A stretch of DNA of 64,000 bases from Clarkia xantiana subsp. parviflora (Eukaryota > Streptophyta > Magnoliopsida > Myrtales > Onagraceae): NCBI GenBank assembly GCA_036873135.1, contig JAPTYO010000005.1:16698666-16762665 (forward strand), in the 5' to 3' direction. A program made the position numbers and the translations under genes. Of the stretch, positions 30,419 through 41,175 are shown one piece after another (within the stretch, counting starts at the first letter, position 1; each line of letters opens with the position of its first letter). The notes below the pieces were generated by a model, which was given only the letters and a program-made list of their open reading frames with translations, ran no database searches and was not told where the DNA came from.

Positions 30419-31167
30419 GTTTGCACACGAGTTTCCTCTGTGGGCTTCTTCTTCTCGGCCTTCTCATTCGTGTGCTTCTTCTTCCCGGAATTCTACTTCG
30501 TGGGATTCTTTCTTCTCGGATCCTCGCTTCCTCTCCTTGGGTACCTGCAAATGGGCACCGGGGGGGGAGGGGGTCCCGTTAAGCCCACTCTGAAGCTTAA
30601 GTGAGTATGAGCTTTAGAGACAGGTAGTGAGCTTAGAGAGAGAGAGAGTGAGAGATTACCTTCAAATGAGGAGAGGAGGTCTCTATTTATATAGTTCCTA
30701 TTGAACCGCCCCAGTTCCAGTAGTTTCCTGGTCCGGTTGTGGAAGTTTCGTAATATAAGTTGGCATTGTCCGTAAATAAGGTGCATTTGACCCTGTTCGA
30801 CCGTAGATAGGTTTAACATGACTAAGTGTTGGTATGTGGCCTCCAAGGTCGAGCCCCAGGGGAAATATCGTCCGGGGGTAGGGGTCCGGACAGAGGGGGC
30901 GGGGTACCCTGACGGGTACCCCTAATGCCTTGCTCAGGCTAACCGAGCAAGAGACTTTTCTCGGGTTACCCGAGCAAGATTCCCTTGCTTGGGTTGGTCC
31001 CGGGTGGTTTTAACACTCGGGGCCTTCCCGAGTGGTTTTATCCACTCGGGGTGTTTTTCGGGCCTACGTGCCGGGCCTCGGGTGTCCGTGTTCTATGTTT
31101 TGAATTATATTCGGCTTTGGCCCATTTATCGGGTCCAATTAGTGATAGCTTGGGCGTATATCCAACA
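30419..31167 (-). repeat. Element F 3' LTR
   Basis: 749 bp, plus-strand TGTTTGCACACGAG to GCGTATATCCAACA; minus-strand TATA at plus 30683-30694. Close to D, more distant from I. Left flank ACTCC (30414-30418). The polypurine tract (minus GACAGGGGGAAAA) follows at 31168-31180. Confidence 0.85.
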
Positions 31168-32613
31168 TTTTCCCCCTGTCAAGGAATAGTTTAACCTTTT
31201 CCTGACTCTATTTTCTACGGAATATCGCCCAAGCGAGTAGAAAGGTGTAACTTTGTGCCAATCCCGGCCTTTATCGAGTGCTCGAGACGCGTCGTGATTC
31301 CAATGCCCCCTGCTTTAAAGAAGCTTAATACATATACGAAAAATTCTTTTATTAGATTTAAGCAACTTCACGTTATATGATAATATTTATTGAGGGTAAG
31401 AATTACGAGCATTGGTCTCGTTTTACTTAGCCTTCAGACTGTATCCTTTTGTTCGTGTCTCCTTTTTATTGGAGCCTTTTAGAGAAAAATCCCTAGTACA
31501 TAAAGCATGCTTTTGGGTTCCCCTTCACTACTTTCTCCTCCTTCATCTTTTCTAGAGCATTTGTTCTCCTCCACCTTTTCTAGAGCATCTCCCCCCTTCT
31601 TCAACCTAGGTTTTCTCCTCCTCCCTCATTTTCCAATTTTCCACCCAATCAACCCAATCAAGTCACCACATTTCACATGGAACTCTCCTAGGTTTGATTT
31701 GGAGTTAGGTTTGGTTTGGAGGGCTCGGTTTGGACCGGCCGGTAAGGGGTTTCCATCGGCTTAGGAGCAGCGGACCTCCGTAGAGGAACGACGTCGAGTG
31801 GAGGACTGACGGACAATGGGGCGTCGCTGGGCGGAGGAGCAGCCACAGATGGCTGTGCAGGCGGTGTCGGGTGACCGTCGCTACAACCTTTGCCATCGTC
31901 GGGGCCGCCGGAAGTGACCTCGGGCGGTCCGGTGCTGGGTTGGTCCAATTCCGGTACGGTCGGAGCTTCTCGGCCCGGTTTTCGGCTAACCAGGTCCAAT
32001 TTCTTCGAAGTTTCAAACTTTTGACCCTTTTGTTTTAGTGTTCTCCATTGATTTCTATAAAATCTAGGACCTTGCCATAGATACTAGAGTTGCTTCATTG
32101 TGCATTTTTGGTTGGAAGTTGAAGATTGGCTTTGTTGTTGGGTTTGGAACATCTTTGAGGTGAGTGTTTGATATAGATGTTGCCCCCTTAGGAACTTGGT
32201 AGGTGTTTTTTATTTGGGTGCCTTAGTGCTATGCCCAGGTCACCTCTAGATTGTATAGTTGAAACATGCCCTCATGGAGGATGTTTGGTTCCACCTTCCA
32301 TTACCTTAGGTAGTGTTGAGGTGATTTCATTTGCCCCCTCCCTATTAAGGGCGTTTCCCATGCTTTGTCCATGATAGTCCCCCCTTTGACAAGTAGTATT
32401 TTCCAATCACGTGTCTTTTGCTCCCATAATAAGCATTTGATCTTTATCCACTTTAGGACGTACCCTTGGGTAGGTTGGTCTTGATGGATTTATATGGTAT
32501 CATGAGGTGGGGTTGGTAATTTTTGACGGACCGTCTTTTTTTCTTTCCCTTTCCAGGTGTGCTTTTGAAGCTTTTACCAGGATAAGGAGCGTCGTTCCAT
32601 TTCCACTTCAAAA
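31168..32613 (+). other. Element F polypurine tract and antisense-gene leader
   Basis: Homologous to D 8916-10217. GC-rich around 31730-31990 with no convincing protein. A leader-intron acceptor (TTTCCAG, 32550-32556) precedes the antisense ATG by 57 bases, as in H. Confidence 0.5.
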
Positions 32614-32872
32614 ATGAGTAAGCCTTCTTCTCCTAAGGCTTCCCGTAGTGGCCTTGCCTATAATGCTCCCATAATTCGTTTCCCGCATAAGAGGTTTTTT
32701 TATGGGAAGGCGGTTTTTTGCATCCTGACTTAAATTCGGACTACGTCCGGGAGATGTCTGATTCAGATTCGGATTCAGAGGTCGAGTTGCGGCCCATCCT
32801 TGAGGATGAGCTGGATTTTCTTAGTGACACTGTGTTCTTATTTGAGGTCTATAGTAAGAACTTGTTGAGTAG

Positions 32873-33589
32873 TGTTGGATCACGGTGGAACTCTGGTACG
32901 GACTTTGACCGTAATCCTAGCTCCTTAGCTCCACGCAATCCTGCAAGAGGGGATAGACCGGGCGGTGACCCAGAATCCCTCTCCGATGCTTAAATGAGTA
33001 TCTCGTATGACTGGCAAGCAGTAATCTCAAAGTGTATTGAATTCAACGTAAGTGTTCTGAGGTGACCTCTTGCCCTTTTATAGGCGAAGAGATGCCTCAG
33101 GTACCTGGTGAACCGTTAGGGGTGGTTAGCCCGTATCCCGCATATCTCGGATGTGATCCCGCCTATCTAGGCCATGATCTCGTGTATCTCGGCCACGCCC
33201 CGCGTATCTCGGCCACGCTCCGTGTGTCTTAATCACGTTCCGCGTATCTCGGTCACGCCCCGCGTATCTTGGCATTATCCTCTGATAACGAGTCCCGACT
33301 CCTGTCGGGGACTCCAGAGTTGTCTCGTTGTGTCACCACTCGGGGCCCCTCGTCATCGTGACAGGGCCTATCATTCTCAGGGATTTATCATCGGGGCCTA
33401 CTTAAAGGCTTCTCATCGGGAGCTTCCAGCTCAGCTGTCGGGACCGACTCTGTCGGGACCTTTCATCATCGGGACTCCCTTCGTTGGGACCCTTCTCCTA
33501 GGTCATCTTGACCTTCATTTGGGGCCTGGTGGGCCTGTTTGCCGTTTCCTCGCCGTTAAAGGGCCTGACGGCTGTAGTCGAACCCATCA
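32873..33589 (-). repeat. Gypsy E1 3' LTR
   Basis: Plus-strand TGTTGGATCACGG to GTCGAACCCATCA. Minus-strand TATA (plus CTTTTATAGG, 33075-33084). The antisense-side polypurine tract GAGGGCAAA abuts at 33590. Confidence 0.95.
33131..33280 (-). repeat. 20-bp U3 repeats of E1/E2 LTRs
   Basis: Six to seven copies of a roughly 20-bp unit, minus-strand GGCCGAGATACGCGGGGCGT and variants, just upstream of the TATA box. The same array is at 41434-41583 in the partner LTR and, with different spacing, at 59180-59330 in E2. Confidence 0.85.
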
Positions 33590-33987
33590 TTTGCCCTCAA
33601 GACATGAGGGACTTTTAGTTCGTCGTGTCTTTCAGCTCTCGACCTCCCGACCTCCCGACCTCCCGATATTAGGATCGGGGATCTTTCCCTTGGCTCAGTC
33701 ACTCAATTACCAGTCTTCTCCTTCACGTTTCCTCAGTGCTTTGTGGATAACTGCCAAATCCAAGGGGACTCCTCGACTCCCCAGTTCATTAAATGCAGCA
33801 GATGGTGAAGTGAAGTCATCAGTACCCGTGCCTGATTCTCTGTGTCTGCTTTTTCTGAAAAGTACTTTTCAGGATATTTCATCATTGCACCTGCTGCCAT
33901 TCCGCACGTTTCATCTCAACGGTCCAGATTCGAATGCTTCAACTTCGACGGTTCAGATTAAAGCGCCCCTTCGACTGTCCTCTTCGT

Positions 33988-33997
33988 CTATAAAATC
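33988..33997 (+). promoter_or_regulatory. TATA box of E1 antisense gene
   Basis: CTATAAAATC on the plus strand, 98 bases before the antisense ATG at 34095, with a pyrimidine-rich CAGTTTCCTCTTGTC about 25 bases downstream as a likely start region. It is opposite to gag-pol transcription. Confidence 0.55.
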
Positions 33998-34094
33998 CTT
34001 ACCCAGGGTTCAGTTTCCTCTTGTCATCTACAAATTTTCGAAAGCTTTCTGCAACTCTTGAGACCTTAGTGTTTCTTCGGCCATCTTTCCGGCA

Positions 34095-34529
34095 ATGTCA
34101 GGTTCATCCTTCCAGCCTTCAATTATCATGTCCGGTAAGGGTTTCTTCTCTATTGTTCGCCTTCGTCTTTGCTTAGTTTGATTGTAATTTTCCGGAAAAA
34201 CCTAACATCCCTTACAATGGCTGATTTCAGACAGTGGATCTGGTTTCGAGGGAAGGAAGCTTTTCAACTTTGACTATGTTCTGAACGAAATTTTCAGCAC
34301 TGCTTATGATGCAGCTCTCCGGGAAGGATGTATCATTTCCGCCAGAGAAGCCGATGCTCAAGGCCGGAAATGCATACCACAAGTTCAGAGTGAAGAGGAG
34401 CTACTTCTTCATCGGAAACTCCTCGATCCCATGACCCCGATAGCCAATCCACCAACGGCTAACCCTGTGGAGCCTTCTGCCCTAGACCTTGCGGACCTTG
34501 TTCCCGTTGATGCCGCTAACCAGGATTAG
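34095..34529 (+). CDS. Antisense two-exon small gene of gypsy E1
   Basis: Plus strand, opposite to gag-pol, between the tandem array and the 3' LTR. Exon 1 34095-34134, intron 34135-34230 (96 bp, GTAAGG..TTTCAG, phase 1), exon 2 34231-34529, stop TAG. Predicted 112 residues: Ser-rich start, then GRKLFNFDYVLNEIFSTAYD, a central Glu-rich helix-like EEELLLHRKLLD and an acidic Ala/Pro-rich tail ending DLADLVPVDAANQD. No stop in either exon, in contrast to the heavily broken gag-pol of the same element. I do not recognise a domain. It is not visibly related to the H antisense protein, although both sit in the same slot and end in an acidic tail. Confidence 0.62.
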
Positions 34530-34679
34530 GCCTAATTGCTTATCGCTAGAATCTTTGTATTCTTCTCTTTTTGTAATCATCGGGCCTTCGAGCCCTATTA
34601 ATATCAGACTTTCTCAGTTCTGATTCTTTTATTGCACCTCTCCCAGTGGCTTTATTATACTTTCTCAAGTCGAAACCTC

Positions 34680-35530
34680 GATACTTAAGATATTCTCATA
34701 CATCACTTAAGACGATTTACTAACTTGCACTACTTAAGGTGAATTACCATGCACCACTTAAGGCGACTTTTTCAATACTTAGGATAAATCCAAGAGTCGC
34801 GCATCACTTAAGACGACTTTTTCAACTTGCGCCACTTAAGGCAACTTAATATCGTGCACCACTGAAGGCGACTTTTCAAGACTTAGAATAAATCTAAGAA
34901 TCGTGCACCACTTAAGGCGACTTAGTTCCGTGCACCACTTAAGGCGACTTTTTGATACTTAGAATAAATCTAAGGATCGTGCACCACTCAAGGCGACTTA
35001 ATATCGTGCACCACTCAAGGCGACTTTTTGATACTTAGAATAAATCTAAGGATCGTGCACCACTCAAGGCGACTTAATATCGTGCACCACTCAAGGCGAC
35101 TTTTTGATACTTAGAATAAATCTAAGGATCGTGCACCACTCAAGGCGACTTAATATCGTGCACCACTCAAGGCGACTTTTTGATACTTAGAATAAATCTA
35201 AGGATCGTGCACCACTCAAGGCGACTTAATATCGTGCACCACTCAAGGCGACTTTTCTCGTGCACCACTGAAGGCGACTTTTCTCGTGCACCACTGAAGG
35301 CGACTTTGACACTTAGCATAAATCTAAGGACAAATCTTATTTGGAAGCAACCTCTTTATTTATTGACGACACAAAATTGGCTTACATCGAATTAAACGAT
35401 AAACAACATACACCACTTAAGGCGATTTTACATCGGGCACCACTTAAGGTGACTTTATCGGGCACCACTTAAGGCGACTTTATCGGGCACCACTTAAGGC
35501 GACTTCATCGGGCACCACTTAAGGCGACTT
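34680..35530 (-). repeat. Gypsy E1 3'-region tandem array (27 + 49 bp)
   Basis: More than 20 copies of a 27-bp motif (CCACT.AAGGCGACTT plus spacer). From about 34930 to 35250 it forms a 76-bp compound unit (27-bp plus 49-bp variant), with about four near-perfect copies; the 49-bp variant holds CTTAGA-ATAAA-TCTAAG, a perfect hairpin. From 35400 a plain 27-bp version repeats four to five times up to the end of pol. Confidence 0.9.
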
Positions 35531-35533
35531 TCT

Positions 35534-37471
35534 TCAAGCATGGTGTTTCTTCAAGTGTTCGCCACTAAAAGAATGCTTTAACGTTCTGCCATCGAGGTCT
35601 TCCAACCTATACGCATTTGGAGCGGGCATCCCCACGACCTTATAAGGTCCTTCCCATTTTGGTGACATCTTGTTGATTCGATCCAAAAGGGTGAATTCGT
35701 TGCGACGCCAAACCAGCTCCCTGACGAAGAACTGTCGGGACTTCACTCGCCGATTGTAGTACCTGGCCGTCGCCAATCGCATTCGAGCCTGGACTTCATC
35801 GGCTTCCCGCCTCTTCTCTTCGAGTAAGTCCAAGTCCAGTCGTCTCACTTCATCGTTCGTCAGGGGCTCGTAATATCTCATCCGATGGGACGCCACAGCT
35901 ACCTCTACGGGGGCGACAGCTTCCGTGCCATAAACGAGGCCAAACGGAGTCTCCCCTGTTGATCGTTTGGGAGTCGTTCTAACAGCCCAGAGCACGTTTT
36001 CCATTTCGTTCAGCCACTTGCCTTTCAAGGCATAGACCCTCTTCTTCAGGCCATCCATCACGATTTTGTTGGCTTACTCTACCTGGCCATTAGTCTGAGC
36101 ATGGCGCACGGAGGCGGTCCGATGCTCAATGTTCAATTCTTCCAATTACTCCCTCACCTGAGAGCCGTTAAATGGTGGACCATTGTCGCTGATCACCACC
36201 TTAGGAATCCCGTATCTGGACACGATGTGGGTTTGGAGGAACTTGACGATCTGGTTCCCTGTTGTTCTGGCCAATGCCTTCGCCTCTATCCATTTCGAAA
36301 AATAATCGATTGCAACAAGTAAATACTTACATTGTCCTTGTGCTTGTGGAAGAGGTCCCACCAAGTCGATGCCCCACTACGCGAAGGGCCACGCGCTCTT
36401 GATGGATGTCAGATTAGCGACCGGAGCCACGATACTCGGGGCGTACCTCTGGCACGCGTCGCAGGATCGGACCAACGCCTTTTCTTCTTTGTTCATCGTG
36501 GGCCAATAGTAGCCTAAGTTCAACACTTTTCTCATGACGGATCGGGTCCCTTCATGACAAGCCGCGACCCCTTCATGCATTTCCTTCAGGATTCGATTGG
36601 TGTCGGGTTCTGCCACACACTTCAAGTACGGAGTCGAGAACCAGCCCTTCTTGTATAGCTGATTGTCCAGCATCACATAATTGGCCGCGATCCGGCGTGT
36701 CCTGTCCGCTGCCACTTGATCATCGGGGACTGCCCCCGTAGTCAGGTACGCGACTATCGGGGTCATCCAAGTTGGCTCCTCCTCTGATCTTGCTTCAATG
36801 GCGCACACCTGTGTTGGGTCGATGTTTGATAAGATCACCTTCTCCAAGAAGTGCACCTTCCGATTTTCTTCCAAGGGTGCCCCCAGGGCAAATTTGCTCA
36901 GGGCGTCTGCCTCTACGTTTTCCTCCCTTGGGATTGCCTCGATATCGAAGCTTTTAAAGCTCTCCTTCAGGGCTTGTACCTCGCGTAGATACTTCTTCAT
37001 TATTGGACTTCATGCTTCGTATCGCCCTTGAACCTGGTTCACGATTAAAGCTGCGTCGCACTTCACTCTCAAGTGATCGATTCCAGTGCCTTTAGCAATT
37101 TTTAGGCCCGTGATAAGAGCTTCATACTCCGCTTCGTTGTTTGTGGCCTTGAATGTTAAAGACAAGGCGTATCGGAGCGGTTCACCTTCACCCGGTGGTA
37201 TCAACAAAAAGCTCGCTCCTGATCCGTTCGAACTCGCGGAGCCATCTGTGTACATCTCCCAGGTATTTTCTTTGTTTGGCTGTTCTGATTGCTCTGCCCT
37301 CTCTGGTTGTTCTTCTGTCGGGACCACCGTGGTTGCCCCCTCTACAGGGCCCGCTTCTTCTAGTTCGGGGGCTGTAGATTCTGCTATATAATCCGCCAAT
37401 GCCTGGCCTTTAATGGCCGTTCTTGAAGCAAAGTGTATTCGAAACTCACTAAGCTCTACTGCCCATTTCAC
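35534..37471 (-). pseudogene. Gypsy E1 archaeal-type RNase H and integrase
   Basis: Minus-strand reading. The archaeal-type RNase H spans about 37290-36880: WEMYTDGSASSNGSG (Asp), NNEAEYEALITGL (Glu), KCDAALIVNQVQG (Asp), ENVEADALSKFA (Asp). Integrase: MHEGVAACHEGTRS and CDACQRYAP (HHCC zinc site), DYFSKWIEA and VVISDNGPPFN (catalytic Asp residues), QTNGQVE (Glu region), then a long C-terminus ending GEHLKKHHA with no chromodomain. Stops interrupt at about 37010, 36377, 36146 and 36076. The archaeal-type RNase H marks the Tat lineage. Confidence 0.9.
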
Positions 37472-37474
37472 TAA

Positions 37475-38859
37475 TCATCCCGACGCATCTGGTCGGTTCA
37501 AAAAATGCTTCAAAGGCTGGTTCGTCAGCACAGTAATCTCGTGTGTGTGGAAATAAGGCCTTAGCTTCCGAGCAGTGATAATCAACGCAAAGAGGTACTT
37601 CTCAACCGCGGGATAGTTTAATTCAGACTTGGCAAACGCCTTGCTTACATAATAGACGGGGACTTGATTACCCTCGACAATTTTTACTAACACAGAGCTA
37701 ATGGCAAATTCAGAAACAGCCAAATAAAGGTAGAGCGGCTCGCCTGGAACCGGTTTCGCCAACGGCGGGAGGGTGCGAAGATGCTGTTTGAGTGCTTGGA
37801 ACGCCTCTTCACATTTGGCGGTCCATTCGAATTTCTTGTTGGCCCTCAGGACTTCAAAAAACGGCATTGATCGGTCGCTGTCTTTGGACAGGAAGCGATT
37901 CATTGCAGCTAGTCGGCCATTCAGCACTTGTACCTCCCGATGATTTATCGGTGACTGCATCTCCTCGATTGCCCTCAGTTTCTCGGGATTCACCTCGATT
38001 CCTCTTTGGCTCACCATAAAGCCCAAAAATTTCCCGGAGTGGACTCCGAAGGCGCATTTTGTCGGGTTCAAGCGAACTTGATGGAGCCTCATCCGCTCGA
38101 ATGCCATAGTTAGGTTGTGCACATGATCCTCGGCTTGTCGGGACTTTACCAGCATATCATACACATAAGCTTCCATGGTTTCTCCCAGCATATCTCCAAA
38201 CAGTTTGTTCACCATCCGTTGGTAGGTGGCCCCAGCATTGATCAACCCGAAAGGCATGACATCGTAGTGATAGATGTCACTGTCCGCATAGAACGTTGTA
38301 TGGGGAGCGTCTTCCTTGGCCATCTTGATCTGGTTGTAGCCTGAATACGCATCCATGAAACTCAACAGCTCATGTCCCGACGTGGCATCCACCAACTGGT
38401 CGATTCTCGGGAGTGGGTAACAGTCCTTTGGGCAAGCTTTGTTCAAGTCGCGGAAGTCCACACACATTCGCCATTTCCCGTTAGTTTTCTTCACCGGCAC
38501 TGGATTAGCAACCCAAGTCTGGAATCGGAGCTCCTTAATAAACCCAGCATCGAGCAACCTGCCCACCTCCTGCTGGATCGCGATCTTCTTGTCCGTGCCC
38601 ATCGGACGCCTTTTCTGCGTGATAGGCTTGATCACGGGGTCTATCTTCAGCTCGTGTACGATCACATCGGGGCTGATTCCTGGCATATCGCTTGGGGACC
38701 AGGCAAACAGCTCCTTGAACTCCTTCAATAATTCAATTAATTTTTGGGTTGTCTCTTCAGTCAGGGCGGACCCGATTTTCACCTTCCTCTGGGGTCCGTC
38801 GATCTCGACTTCTTTCAGATCTTCTACGGGGGCGGGACGCCCAAACTCTTCTCTAGGAT
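37475..38859 (-). pseudogene. Gypsy E1 reverse transcriptase and RNase H, active site mutated
   Basis: Open in one frame with the end of protease. RT motifs: WRMCVDFRDLNKACPKDCYP, LLSFMDAYSGYNQI, YHYDVMPFGLINAGATYQRM. The catalytic YVDD box reads YVYD (38156-38167; GAT changed to TAT), whereas E2 has YVDD, so the polymerase should be dead. RNase H follows (EEAFQALKQHL, YYVSKAF, KLRPYFHTHEITVLTNQPL); where many Ty3 elements have DAS it reads LAVSE in both E1 and E2. It ends at a stop after RPDASG (37475). Confidence 0.92.
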
Positions 38860-39505
38860 CCGTGTCTGTCTGAAGGACAGTCATGGCCTCTCGTCTCCTC
38901 CTTCGGGTGGCGTTAACATAACATTTTTGAGAAGCCACCTGGTCACCCTTAACCTCTCCGACTCCGTGGTCGGTCGGGAACTTCATCTTCTGGTGCACTG
39001 TCGAGGCAACCGCCATCAGGGGGTTAATGGTGGTTCTTCCGATGATCGCGTTGTAGGTCCCCGCAGAATCGACTACCACGAACTCTACGTTCCTCCTTTC
39101 TGATTTCCACCCGCTACCAAACTCCACTGGTAAGGTGATTACTCCTAGCGGATAGGAGGTTGAGCCAGAGAATCCGACTATCGGGAAGTTTGCCTACTTC
39201 AGATCTTTCTTTGTTTTCCCCATAGCCTCCAGCGCGTCCATGAATAGAATGTCGGAGGAGCTCCCTCCGTCGATTAGAATTCTCTTCATTTCGAACCCGT
39301 CTACATCCAAGGTTACCACCAAGGCATCGTCGTGCGGAGTCTCCACGCCTATGAGGTCTTCCGACGAAAAGGAGATCACCATCTCTTCTTTCAGGGTCCA
39401 GGATCGGGACCTCTTACCCAACACCACTGCCGTAGGGATTCTAGAGGCATAGACCTCTCGGGCGGATGAAGTATCACCTCCAGCAGCAAATCCTCCGTGG
39501 ATCAC
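38860..39505 (-). pseudogene. Gypsy E1 protease
   Basis: Minus strand: MIHGGFAAGGDTSSAREVYA, TPHDDALVVTLDVDG, active-site IDGGSSSDILF (about 39280-39250), a stop TAG at 39194 (GAG in E2), then VGFSGSTSYPLGV, TYNAIIGRTTINPL and CYVNATRRRRREA. Retropepsin with DGGSS in place of DTG/DSG, the same as H, I and E2. Confidence 0.88.
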
Positions 39506-39586
39506 ATTGATAGTGCCCCGTCTCTCCTTGCGAGCACCGGATGACTCTGGATCGGTTCTCTTCTTCTTTGGGGACCGATCGCGGGA

Positions 39587-41140
39587 TCAGGAACTGGACC
39601 GCGATCGGGACCGAGAGCGGGATCGACACCGCTTATCCCCGACAAATTCTTTGAGCTTCCCCTTCTGGATCAGCTTTTCGATCTCCTTCTTTAGTTCCCG
39701 ACACTGATTGGTGTCGTGACCATTTGTGCGATGAAATCGGCAGTAGCGATCCGTGCGAGATCCCAAGAATTCTCCATCCTTCTTTGGGGGGTACCTGGAG
39801 ATACCTTGTCGTTCCATGACTGTCAGCACTTCCGCCATGGAGCAGTTGAGAGGAATGTCGAGATCCTCCCGCTTATCCTTCCTTGAAGAATGCCTATCGT
39901 CCCTTCGATCAGGTCGGCCTCGATTCCGACTACTCTCGGGTTTGCCCTTTGACTTACGATCGTCGAAGTGTTTAACCAACTGCTTTCCTTTGTTTGACTT
40001 TGGGGGCTCCAGCTCTCCCGCGGCTATCTTCGACTCCTGGACATCGATTTGCCGTTTCACCCTCTTTTGTAGTGCCTCCATATTCCACACAGCTTTCTCA
40101 GCCACGCTGTGCATCAGATCGGAACCGTAGGGGGCCGTTAAGTTCCGAATGAAGGTACGTATGGTCTCACCTTCCGAGATCTCTTCGTCGATTTCTTCTA
40201 CACTGGCGGTGTACCGCTGGTAATAGTGTGCCAGCGATTTCTCGGGCCTCTGCACCACCTGGGTCAGGGACCTCACGCTCTTCAATAAACGTCTCCGCCC
40301 CTGGTACTGCTGAATGAATCGGTCATGCATATCTGCCCAGCAAGTGATACAGCCTGGGGGCAGACTAAAGAACCAGGTCAGGGCTCTTTATCCAAGTGTG
40401 TTCGGGAACAGCGTACACACTATGTCTTCACTCGGGGCTCTTCCCAGACACGCCATGAGGTGTTTCTGGACATGGCGAACTGGATCTCCTTCGCCATCGT
40501 ACTCCTTTATCGTGGGGATGCCTAGCCCAGGCGGGGCTAGGGTGTTGATGAGTCGGGGGACGAAGGGATGAGTGGATCGATCCCTCAGCTCTGACACCAG
40601 CGGCTTCTGCTCTCCCATACAGATGTTTACAATCTTTACTACCTGGTCGGGAGTGATGGGACCATTCAGAGGAATGGTCCTGTGCTGTACTGGTCCTGGC
40701 CCATCAACCACGAACCTCTCCGGCTGACCGGTTGCCCTACTCCCGTCCTGGCCTCGGGGCGGGGCTTCCTGTGCGTTCCGACCCTCTGTTGGCGGGGCCA
40801 CTTCCTCCAACGGGGGCATCTTCTCCTGCCTCCTTGCAGCCTCTCTCCGATCCAAGAGAGCCTCTACGGCCGCCAGAAACATGGGCATGGCTTCCGCCAC
40901 GGCCCTTGTCAAGTCTGTAGCTGGGGGGGCCTCCTGCCCCCTGTTGCCCTGATGCTGAGGAGCAATATCTTCGGGATCTCCATTGTGCCCCCCTGTCTGG
41001 GAGAGCTCAGCTGGGGGATGGTTCCGTTTTTCCTCCTGTTCCGGTACTGAATCCAGATTTGTTGCAGCGGGGTGACGAGAACCACCGGATTGTCCCTGTC
41101 TTCTGTGCTTGCCAGCCGCCATCGATCGAGTAGAAGGCAT
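39587..41140 (-). pseudogene. Gypsy E1 Gag
   Basis: ATG at 41140, 19 bases after the primer site. Residues 1-170 form a Gln/Pro/Arg-rich N-terminus with a Leu-rich helix AVAEAMPMFLAAVEALLDRR; the capsid follows (YDGEGDPVRHVQKHLMA, LFPNTLG). A stop at 40388 (GAG in E2) precedes the rest: FIQQYQGRRRLLKSVRSLTQ, HYYQRYTASVEEIDEE, YCRFHRTNGHDTNQC (CHHC) and an Arg-Ser repeat tail, stopping at 39587 before protease. Two nonsense changes; otherwise well preserved. Confidence 0.9.
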
Positions 41141-41158
41141 ATAAGCTTTTGTTTGTTT

Positions 41159-41174
41159 CCCACAGACGGCGCCA
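41159..41174 (-). promoter_or_regulatory. Gypsy E1 primer binding site
   Basis: Minus-strand TGGCGCCGTCTGTGGG, one base after the 5' LTR; the classical site of many plant Ty3/gypsy elements, also in E2. Confidence 0.9.
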
Positions 41175-41175
41175 A

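Noticed and set aside
33174..34061. 295-codon plus-strand ORF
   Set aside because: Lies mostly in the E1 LTR and its U3 repeats; a similar frame recurs in the other LTR (41477-42253) only because the LTRs are copies. It does not match the spliced antisense gene frame.
34680..35530. CRISPR-like or satellite array
   Set aside because: Near-identical compound units with no unique spacers, lying between pol and 3' LTR of E1; too short to call a satellite by itself.
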